64,000 bases of DNA, from NCBI RefSeq assembly GCF_964355755.1, contig NC_092679.1:434001-498000 (forward strand), written 5' to 3'. The notes below the pieces were generated by a model. That model made no database searches and was not told the DNA's origin. It was given only the letters and a program-made list of their open reading frames with translations. This stretch comes from Antedon mediterranea. Its lineage: Eukaryota > Echinodermata > Crinoidea > Comatulida > Antedonidae. Below, in pieces: positions 57,701-64,000 of the stretch. How positions within the stretch are numbered: the first letter of the stretch is position 1; every line of letters starts with the position of its first letter. The translations under genes and the position numbers were made by a program.

Positions 57701-60700
57701 GTACAACTCACCCATGTCAACGCATTTTGGATTTATCACTGATGTTTCTACTCTGCCTTTCTTTCCATAAGTTTTCTTTACAAAAAAAATATTTATTTTA
57801 AATGAATAAAAGTAAAAAAACAAAAGACAAACATATTTAAAAAATAAATAAAATGTCAATAATAGTAATATATCAATGTAAATAATATCAATATTAATTC
57901 AAAGAATAAAAAGCAACTTACAATACACTGTTTGCCATGTTCATCTTTATAGGCATGTAAAGTAGGTAGAAGAACCAAAGCTCTATGAAGGATGTTCCGT
58001 ACCATGGTCTTACCCCCTCCACTAGGACCTACTAACATTACACCATGACGTACTTGAAGTTGGCTAAATAGCTGTTGTACTTTGGTGAGCTGAGCTGGCC
58101 AAGGCTGAACGTTGAGGTCATGCACTGCCATAGAAATTGCTTTCTGTAAGTTACACAAACAATAAAATTAATAATAATATAGTGGTAAAACACTAAGAAG
58201 ACAATAAAGTGTCCTTTTAATAGTTGTGTTCCTGAATAATGATTGTTTAAAATTGATTGTTTAAAACATATTTCCCCTCATTCATTTCCTGGAAATGCAT
58301 CCTCCTAATAGGGTGTCTCTGAGGTGGGGTGACCTAAAGGATCTACTGTAGATAAATGGTAGAAGAAAAAAAAATATAAATCAACAAGTTAAAACTACTG
58401 TACTTAGGCAGATTTCTTTCCAGAACAAAAATGCTTTCTTAACATAATAAGGTTTGTGTGTTTACCTCCAGGTTGCCATAATCTGGTGATGGTGGATCAA
58501 TTCCTGGAAACAGATCTGCCAGAATGTTTTCAAATAATGGCACATCCTCAGCGATAAACTTTGGAAGGTTTGCATCACATAACGAATGAATCAACAGATG
58601 AGATTCTTCTTCTTCATTCAATATTATTCCTTTTCTGAAAATTACAGTTTAGTCACACATTTAATAATTTTTCATTTTATTTTGGAAAAAATAATACAAA
58701 ATCTTCCATAGCTCAAGAACAAATCATATTATTAGTACATTAAATTAGCAAATCTCTGTAAGCCATTAAACTTTTAATCACAAACAATGACTCACTGTGC
58801 TTGAATACCACGCTTCCTCTGCCCAGCCATCACAAGAACAGACTTAATGGCCCGCATGCCAAAATCATAATGATCCTGTAAAAGTACAACAGTAATAACT
58901 TTCATATACAATATAAAGCCTTCTCTACACTATGTGAACACAAATTTGATGTCCCCATATATGGACATGATGATGTCATATCACTACCATATTTGGGCAC
59001 ACCACTACCATATTTGGGCACATCACATTTTTTTTGTCAAAATAGTTTGATAGTGTAGACAGAGCTTCAGACACAAAATAAAGAAAACAAAATCTGTTCT
59101 TAGCATCACTGTCATCATTAAGTTTAAACTCTACTAACCTGCTGTGATAGCTGTTTACTCGCAAGTTGATATAAGTTCACTATCTTACTAGACAGTGACT
59201 TAGCTGTAGTGAAGCCACCAGCAAAAAGCAAGATCTCAGCAATCAGCGTATAGTCAAGAACCATCATTGAAACTTGGCGGAAGAGTGACTTCAGATTATC
59301 GGGTAACTCAACACGCCCTGCATACCTTAAAAATAATTCATAAAATTACATCAAATTTGATTTCATTTACGTCCTATATACTTTTTAATCCAGTGACATT
59401 CGATTTACTGCATTTGTTATATGTTTAATCTCATGGCATTCCAAGTGAACCACAAATATAAAGATGTATCTATCATGCATAGTATATGAAGTAACTTCAT
59501 CACTTACCCAGGATTCATTGTAATAAATACTCCACATGTATGGTTTAGTCTTGTATCACGCCCTTCAAACATAAACCTGAAATTTATATATCAAAATACT
59601 TGGTTGAAAATAACTGTTACAAGCACAATTTAGCAGAATACAGGTCATAAATCATATAATATTTCCAAATAATAGTGGCGTCATTTAGAAAGCAAATGCT
59701 TGTGTCAGGGACGTCAAAACTAAACAGAAAAAAAAACTAAAAAATATATATATAAATCACAGAAATTAATTTAAAAAAAAATTAAATAAAATAACAGCAA
59801 TCTAACCTGAGAGCAGAGGCATCCTTGGCAGTCTTTATACTGTGCAGTTGCTGGGCAACAACAGATAACACCTCAACATCAATTCTGTTGAATTCATCAA
59901 AACAACACCAACTTCCAGACTGAGCAAGTCCAGAGAAAAATTTACCAAGTGTCTGAAAGGTAATCAATATTTTTAATAATTACTAATATATAAATGATGA
60001 GAGTACAAGAACAAAAAGTAAATATTGACAACAAAATATTTGAGGCCAGGAAAATAGTAAGATAGTAACCACAAGCCTGGTGCCGGAAAACATTTAAAAT
60101 CACACGGGACAAAGCTTACAATAAAATTAACAATAGTAAAATAATTAAAGTACAGTCAACAAACATGTCCCAAATTCGTTTTTACCATTGAACACATTTC
60201 GAATACCAGACTTTCCAGAAAACCAGACATATTTAGTCAGCCCAATGGTGTCTGTATTGGGAGAGTTGACTACATTGTTTACCTTATAATCCAGGCCTTC
60301 AGAACAGTTGAAAACAAGGCAATGTTTTCCAACAGCTTTAGCCAAGTCTTTGACCGTCTCTGTTTTACCAGTACCAGCAGGACCGGCAGGTGACCCTCCC
60401 AGATGTAGATGGAGTGCACCAGTCAATGTCAGATAACATCTATCTGTTAGCGGCGTGATGACAAGTCTTGCTGAACAGCCCAGATATTCATAGCCATAAA
60501 GAAAGCTGGCATTGGCTTGACGCACCTGACAGGAATTGTGTTGTTCGTCCCACTCATAACGTAATTGCCTTTAACACAATAAAAATTGGTTTTCATATAA
60601 CAAATGTTGCACATTCCACAGTAAAAACCTGTACCTCTAATCGAATAAAAAAAATCAACAATCAAAATAAACGTTTATTTCTTTCAAAAGCAGAAAGAAC

Positions 60701-63700
60701 AACATCAATAACAACAATGAAACGTAATAAGGTTTAACAAAAGAAAATGTAATGTAAAAATCAAACATTTCATCAGAGAATCAAAAAAGAATGTCAATAT
60801 TTCTAGATAGTTTATTAAGAGTATATACTTTTAGTTTTTGTTGAATGCAATGCCAAATTCTTTATACCCAGCTATTGTTTGTTTTGTTGTTTACTGTCTT
60901 GAATGATGACCCTTGCATTACTGGTAGCTATTGTTTGTTTTGTTGTTTACTGTCTTGAATGATGACCCTTGCATTACTGGTAGCTATTTGTTTACTGTTG
61001 GTTGATGTTTTTAAAATAACGAGGAAAAAAGAAGGAAAAAATACAAACCGTTGCCATTCAAAGCTGTTGTCAGTAAAAACTTTATTCTGTATTAAGTTCA
61101 AGAGGATGTCCCTGGAATGCACTAAGATGGTAATAAATGCCTCTACACTCATCCTTTGATGTGTGGCTAGATTCTGAGTTACTAAGCCTGCCAGCGTGTT
61201 CAGATTGGTAATGAGGTCATCACATGTGTTTTGCAAGCTAGGTCCTGGATCGTTTTTCATCATACTTGCTACTACAGAACGATTAAACATTATTTGAGCC
61301 TATTACAAAAAATAAATAATACATATTAAAGTTAGATATATGTGATTAAAGATATTTAAACTTAAATTAATAAATAATACAATGCCATAGAATTTCTATA
61401 GAAAACAGTCTCGCACTACTACTAAAGTTAGATATTATGTGATTAAAAATATTGAACCTTAGATTATTGAATATTACAAATGTCATACAATTTCTATTTC
61501 TACAGAAAACAGTCTCTCTAAATTATTGTGGTTTAATCAAACACTAAAACCTAGAGAAAGACGAGACTCTGGTGGTAATGTTGATGGGTCTCAGAAGGAC
61601 ATCACTCACAATTCTTTCAATACATACAAATAAAGAGACTGACCACTGTGAGAATAATTTGACCAGGATGTCCAAGAGTCCAATCAGAAAACACTTCACC
61701 CCATTTATGCATACTTTCTTTAAGATTCCTGTTTCAAAACAAAGAGAAGGTGAACAATATTTAACCTGTACAAGAGATACTTGCATTTCTTTATTCTTTT
61801 TAATGTCCAATACATGGTCTTAGTATAAATAAAATAGTTCACATCTATTCTTACCTTTTAACAGTGTCAAACATACCAGACTCAACACTACCCAGCCATT
61901 GTTCAACAGGTCCACGAGCTCGTACATTCCTGCGTGTACAAAAAACTGTATTATAATATGTGATATTGTATTAGGGGTCCAAAGGGAGACCAATCTTTTT
62001 TCAAAAAATGTAACTAGCTTCAATTGGTTTTGTGTACAATTTAAAAAAATGGATTACATACTTTGGCATGATAACAGCCTCGCCTTCAGCTGAGATCATT
62101 GTGGCTACAGTAGGTGGTAACTTAGGCTCATAGACAATCTCCAATGATTTGATGTTTCCAAAACATTTTACAAGATGTGGCTGTAAATAACAAAAAGCAA
62201 TTTTAATACATCATTGACTTTACTCATTAATTTCTATCTTTAATGTTGTGTTATGTTAAATAAGAGTGTTCCCAGTAAATATCACTGACCTGAACAGCAT
62301 TAGGATTCTTACTCTGAGCCAGAAATAACAAAAAGCAGTTTTAATACATCATTGACTTTACTCATTAATTTCTATCTTTAATGTTGTGTTATGTTAAATA
62401 AGAGTGTTCCCAGTAAATATCACTGACCTGAACAGCATCAGGATTCTTACTCTGAGCCAGAATATCAAGCAGTTCATCGTTGCTCAGAAAATAGAATCGT
62501 GGAAAAACTAAACGTTTTGTTTCAAGGTAATCCTAAAAAAGAAATACAATAGTGATATAAATTAGAATACTATTCATATACAAGCAATTATTGAAGTTTA
62601 GTAAATAAATAAGATGAAATTTTAAAAAATAAATAAAACAATAATTACCTCTAAGCATTTTTGTATTTTTTCTAGATTAGAATTGTTTGTTTGTAATATT
62701 TCAAGAACACCAGGCGCAGTAGCTGCTCTGAGGGCGTTGGGTCGATCTTCTGTACGACGCATAACCTCTTTCCAACTCTTGTCAACTTGAATAAACAGTT
62801 TAGCTTCACTGGGCAGTTGTCTGTAATAACAAGATATTTAAATAGACCATCTTTCAACTTATTCTATTAATTCCATTCATAAACATTATAATAATAATAA
62901 TAAACAAATCTTTATTTTTGCAACGGAGATGTTTTTCCACGAGGCCGTATAACATTGTAACACAAAGTATTGTAATAAAAATTAAAATCAATTAAAATAA
63001 AAAATGTAAAGTTAGTAAATTAGACAAACAACACAAGGATATATTTTTGCTAGAAAATTACATTACACATTGTAATATTTTAAGGGTATTTTTTTTATTC
63101 CACCGCTGAGCGCGACTCATATACATTATTTGTATAACAATGTCATGCTATTAAAGCTTACAGTACCTTTGAATATCAGGAGTGCTAAAGATCTGTTCAA
63201 GATAAAGCCAATTCCTTTGGCATGTCATCCATTCATCTAAAGTTCTTGAAAATACATTCAACTTCCTGTCCCACTCTTCTACTAAAGCCTACATACAAAA
63301 GTACATTACTAATAACATGAACAGCATGTGTTTAAAACTGACTTAGTATTAAAATAAATAAAACACAACCATTCAATAGCACTTCATAAACTACAACAGT
63401 ATATTTTTAAAATATCTGACAATTTTGATATTATAGTAAATTTAAGTAACAAAATAAAAAGTTGAAGGAATTAAAAAAAGTTTGATGTTACCTTTATTGG
63501 TGTTACATATCTTGAACCTCTGATGGTTGCTACAGTCACTTGACTCTCTTCAAGCTGTATTGTGATGTCATCAGCTCCAGAGATGATAACAACATCCCTA
63601 CTTCCATGTGGAACAAGACGAAAGTCTGTTCCTTGCCAAAGATCTATCACCTGAGAAGATTATAGAAAAGTAATGAAGTACGTGTTTAACTTAACAATCA

Positions 63701-64000
63701 TTTTTATTTAATTTTATATGCATTCAACAGCGAGTAACTCACCAATTACAGGATGTATCGTGCTTATAAACTAAGTCTCATTTGATGCTTAGGGAGTGGA
63801 GTACAATCCTGGCACTACTGTAGGTCAGGATTGAACCCTTGACCCTGGGATTGGAAGGCAAGCATGTTAACCACCGAGCTACAACTTCACTACAAAGTTG
63901 TTTCAAACAGCCATAGGAGTGAGAAATTAGCTAGTTATATTACCTTATTAAGCATCACCTCCAAGGTGGCTTCATTGCTGGCTTGTGTGGAAATATCATT
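36686..64000 (-). CDS. Axonemal-type dynein heavy chain, C-terminal 3557 residues (5' end off the window)
   Basis: Ciliary motor ATPase heavy chain. I traced 61 coding exons; their lengths sum to 10674 nt in one continuous frame ending at TGA 36686-36688. Order on the minus strand: linker, AAA1-AAA6, stalk between AAA4 and AAA5, C-terminal domain. P-loops: AAA1 GPAGTGKTE with [13 protein letters not shown]2 GPSGGGKT with LDGPVD and [12 protein letters not shown]3 GDSGVGKS with [16 protein letters not shown]4 GMDGTGKST with [10 protein letters not shown]. Stalk tip: [22 protein letters not shown]5: [27 protein letters not shown]6: [22 protein letters not shown]. The C-terminus ends [14 protein letters not shown]. 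The architecture fits DNAH-type axonemal chains rather than cytoplasmic dynein. The subtype is unsettled: the AAA4 P-loop and C-terminus are divergent, and a DNAH14-like identity is only a guess. Ser-rich inserts are unusual. About 1000 N-terminal residues lie right of the window. Confidence 0.95.
37910..38066. mobile_element. MITE family A, copy 4
   Basis: Full-length: left end AGCTCTGTCTACACTATCAA, right end TTTGATAGTGTAGACAGAAC, flanked by TTA on both sides. The interior carries TGTGCCCATATATGGACATG and its relatives in inverted order. It sits in a dynein intron. Confidence 0.9.
38560..38730 (+). mobile_element. Possible non-LTR retroelement 3' end
   Basis: Ends CCAGTTTGGGATAATAAAGT + TTATTGAATTGAATTC, the GGGA-ATAAAGTTTATTG-AATTGAATTGAA-type tail common to L2/CR1-like elements. 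Located in a dynein intron; no coding part recognised. Confidence 0.4.
39579..39714. mobile_element. MITE family A, copy 5
   Basis: Left end TAAGTTCTGTCTACACTATC; right end AAGTTTGATAGTGTAGAC, with the outermost bases lost. Core TGTGATGTGCCCAAATATGG. Dynein intron. Confidence 0.88.
40097..40256. repeat. Tandem repeat, about 57 bp x 3, in a dynein intron
   Basis: Three nearly identical units with TTACACTCATGCTACATGTT and ATCTACATAGTGAGGCATAA followed by ATTGGTAT. Confidence 0.95.
40265..40442. mobile_element. MITE family A, copy 6
   Basis: Left end TTAGCTCTGTCTACACTATC; right end TTTAATAGTGTAGACAGAGC. The middle is partly replaced by unrelated sequence (TAAAACGTTGTTTAATTAGG). Dynein intron. 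Confidence 0.85.
40786..41025 (+). mobile_element. tRNA-derived SINE, fullest copy
   Basis: Head resembles a tRNA: GTCTTGGTGGTTATGATGGT (box A-like) and TGGGTTCAAGTCCTGTC (box B-like GGTTCAAGTCC). The body contains TTGTGTATGTTTGCCTTGTG, and the tail GGTTATCCTTGGCAATTGGC is followed by A-rich sequence. Tail copies occur at 34975-35062; related heads at about 48985 and 63900. It does not fold as a functional tRNA. Confidence 0.6.
41712..41965 (+). pseudogene. LINE reverse transcriptase C-terminal relic in a dynein intron
   Basis: One frame reads [20 protein letters not shown], and after a stop another stretch reads KVKRPRG followed by [12 protein letters not shown]. The R-R-L-x-W-x-G-H and R-P-R-G-x-P-K-T-T patterns are typical of the C-terminal end of non-LTR retrotransposon ORF2. 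Stops and frameshifts show that it is dead. It continues into the tandem array at 41985-42475, which looks like this element's 3' terminus. Confidence 0.7.
41985..42475 (+). repeat. Tandem array of a LINE 3' end, about 60 bp x 8
   Basis: Eight units of ATGCGCTATGTCGCAAGCTG + TACAGCCTTTATGATGATGA + TGAAAGATGAAGAAGTGAAA, differing by GTGCGC/ATGCGC and by the number of GAT triplets. The first unit joins directly to the LINE relic. Confidence 0.95.
42890..42955. repeat. Short tandem duplication across a dynein exon edge
   Basis: The sequence AAATAAACACCTGATGATAG + AATGAATA occurs twice in tandem; the right copy contains the true splice donor of exon 42937-43149, so a second identical donor context with 8 exon bases lies 30 bp further into the intron. 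Confidence 0.85.
43998..44163. mobile_element. MITE family A, copy 7
   Basis: Left end TAAAGCTATGTCTACACTAT; right end TTGATAGTATAGACAGAGCT followed by TAAG. Dynein intron. Confidence 0.9.
45640..45815. mobile_element. MITE family A, copy 8
   Basis: Left end AAGCTCTGTCTACACTATCA; the right end is degraded after CATAAAGTTTGAGCTTTA. Internal GGTAGTGATATGCCCATAAT units are repeated. Dynein intron. Confidence 0.85.
48450..48594. mobile_element. MITE family A, copy 9, overlapping a dynein splice donor
   Basis: Left end TAGCTCTGTCTACACTATCA, right end TTTAATAGTGTAGACAGAGC + TTTA. On the minus strand the right end reads GTAAAGCTCTGTC immediately after exon 48594-48848, so the GTAAAG donor consists of the element's terminus or its target duplication. 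Confidence 0.9.
48985..49130 (+). mobile_element. Possible SINE, related to 40786-41025
   Basis: GCCAGGCTAGTGATCTGGAG + GTCATGGGTTCAAGCCCGAC resembles a tRNA-like head (box B GGTTCAAGCCC). A body with AGTAGGGCAAACACTGGCCA and an A-rich end follows. Confidence 0.45.
49550..54064 (-). other. Dynein block: AAA3, AAA4 and start of the stalk
   Basis: Exons 53873-54064 ([17 protein letters not shown]), 52840-53015, 52610-52738 ([17 protein letters not shown]), 52032-52340 ([20 protein letters not shown]), 51724-51894, 51471-51638, 50955-51242 (AAA4: [35 protein letters not shown]), 50691-50852, 50141-50347 ([24 protein letters not shown]-type [16 protein letters not shown]), 49765-49946, 49550-49658 (coiled-coil stalk). 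Confidence 0.88.
53438..53620. repeat. 79-bp direct duplication in a dynein intron
   Basis: GCTCTTCTTTGGGACACCTC...GAAGGGGTAATAGATGGTTT occurs twice in tandem with one or two mismatches, then a partial third start (AAGTTCTTTTTCAGGGA). Confidence 0.95.
54110..54302 (+). mobile_element. Possible non-LTR retroelement 3' end
   Basis: A pyrimidine-rich stretch, then GATGGCATCAGTAGCTAATA + AAATTGAATTGAACTG, the kind of TTGAATTGAA tail seen in L2/CR1-like elements. Dynein intron; low certainty. Confidence 0.35.
54826..54914. mobile_element. MITE family A, copy 10 (internally deleted)
   Basis: Left end TTTAAGCTCTGTCTAC, then a short piece of core (TGTCATATCACTACCATATT) and an AAACTAGTTTGAG subterminal motif. 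Most of the right part is gone. Confidence 0.7.
55395..55670 (-). mobile_element. Penelope-like element terminal fragment with hammerhead-like motif
   Basis: Three direct copies of AATGACAATGCTGTGGGTAT + CAGTGGCTGGATCTCAATGG (55395-55565) are followed by a segment that on the minus strand reads CTGATGAAGGGC, loop, GCCCGAAAG (about 55617-55652). CTGATGA...GAAA around a GGGC/GCCC helix is the hammerhead ribozyme core carried by Penelope-like retroelements. No reverse transcriptase is present. Confidence 0.55.
58913..59068. mobile_element. MITE family A, copy 11
   Basis: Left end AAGCCTTCTCTACACTATGT is diverged; right end GTTTGATAGTGTAGACAGAG is intact. Core with two CTACCATATTTGGGCACA units. 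Dynein intron. Confidence 0.85.
60868..60990. repeat. About 54-bp direct duplication in a dynein intron
   Basis: AGCTATTGTTTGTTTTGTTG + TTTACTGTCTTGAATGATGA + CCCTTGCATTACTGGT occurs twice in tandem; a third, partial AGCTATTTGTTTACTG follows. Confidence 0.95.
62185..62475. repeat. About 142-bp tandem duplication including part of a dynein exon
   Basis: CAAAAAGCA(A/G)TTTTAATACAT...GACCTGAACAGCAT(T/C)AGGAT + TCTTACTCTGAGCCAGAA occurs twice. The right copy contains the donor-side part of the real exon 62428-62532. The left copy (about 62288-62325) repeats the donor and about 35 coding bases but has no acceptor, so it is a dead exon fragment. Confidence 0.9.
62885..63160. other. AT-rich dynein intron segment
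   Basis: Contains an (ATA) run and CAACGGAGATGTTTTTCCAC + GAGGCCGTATAACATTGTAA, which may be part of an old repeat. No exon found between 62820 and 63167. Confidence 0.4.
63735..63905 (-). mobile_element. tRNA-derived SINE, minus orientation
   Basis: On the minus strand: GTAGCTCGGTGGTTAACATG (box A-like), then AGGGTTCAATCCTGACC (box B), then a body with CACTCCCTAAGCATCAAATG and an unclear tail. It lies in the dynein intron nearest the right edge. It is not foldable as a functional tRNA. Confidence 0.55.

Larger units (their letters stand above)
54464..58634 (-). other. Dynein block: AAA2 and start of AAA3
   Basis: Exons 58466-58634, 57922-58143, 57458-57775, 56741-57070, 56561-56623, 56138-56330, 55817-55955, 55050-55288, 54464-54742. 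AAA2 has [20 protein letters not shown] and, after a long Ser/Thr-rich insert (end of 57458-57775 through the first half of 56741-57070), [20 protein letters not shown] and [18 protein letters not shown]. Exon 55817-55955 encodes a basic Ser-rich segment ([20 protein letters not shown]). The last exon ends in the AAA3 strand HPVLITG. Confidence 0.88.
58796..64000 (-). other. Dynein block: linker and AAA1
   Basis: Exons 63944->64000, 63492-63650, 63167-63288, 62649-62820, 62428-62532, 62062-62180, 61855-61929, 61644-61728, 61049-61299 (linker: [36 protein letters not shown]), then 60283-60568, 59807-59952, 59508-59576, 59139-59325, 58796-58875 (AAA1: [80 protein letters not shown]). The donor of 61644-61728 is GTCAGT; reading on to the next GT would create a stop, and this choice gives the expected ILTV-AQIMF join. 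Confidence 0.88.

Noticed and set aside
61610-61728. Longer version of the dynein exon ending at the GTGAGT near 61609
   Set aside because: It contains an in-frame TGA in the frame set by the neighbouring exons. The shorter exon 61644-61728 keeps the frame and the conserved ILTV-AQ join.
63800-63900. tRNA gene on the minus strand
   Set aside because: Boxes A and B are recognisable, but the acceptor and anticodon stems do not pair and similar heads recur in SINE copies, so it is a tRNA-derived SINE.

Overview
The window is animal nuclear DNA: AT-rich, with spliced genes (GT-AG introns, many of them short) and several families of dispersed and tandem repeats. The proteins look like those of a marine invertebrate deuterostome, and an echinoderm is my best guess. 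That guess rests on protein similarity and on frequent AGGCCTA-type words, not on a marker gene. I found no prokaryotic feature, rRNA gene or convincing functional tRNA gene. Exon models below were built by hand from splice sites, reading phase and family resemblance.

Layout. (1) 506-6372, minus: first 435 codons of glucosidase II alpha (GANAB), running off the left edge. (2) 6954-9056, plus: a PH-domain protein resembling evectin/PLEKHB, probably sharing a bidirectional promoter with GANAB. (3) About 9.48-22.65 kb: a tandem segmental duplication. Each unit of about 6.5 kb carries an organic anion transporter (OATP/SLCO) gene followed by the start of a carboxypeptidase gene. Unit 1 has an intact transporter and a dead 5' stub of the carboxypeptidase. 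Unit 2 has a second transporter, whose first exon is split by a 275-bp insertion, and the intact carboxypeptidase B-like gene, which continues to 26893. (4) 27880-31307, plus: an EHD-family membrane-remodelling ATPase with a single intron. (5) 31308-36685: gene-poor space between convergent genes. (6) 36686-64000, minus: 61 exons encoding the C-terminal 3557 residues of an axonemal-type dynein heavy chain, from the linker through AAA1-AAA6, the stalk and the C-terminus. Its N-terminal tail lies beyond the right edge.

The genes do not form one pathway. GANAB works in ER glycoprotein trimming, the PH protein and EHD on membranes, the transporters in solute uptake, the carboxypeptidase in secreted proteolysis, and the dynein in cilia. 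I found no previously undescribed molecular system. The points most worth follow-up are the transporter/carboxypeptidase duplication (stub pseudogene, possible new intron or promoter, near-identical 3' tract), the exon-encoded Ser-rich inserts in the dynein, a MITE that supplies a dynein splice donor, copies of the dynein's last codons in its own 3' UTR, a LINE 3' end amplified in tandem, and a Penelope-type hammerhead-ribozyme-like motif.
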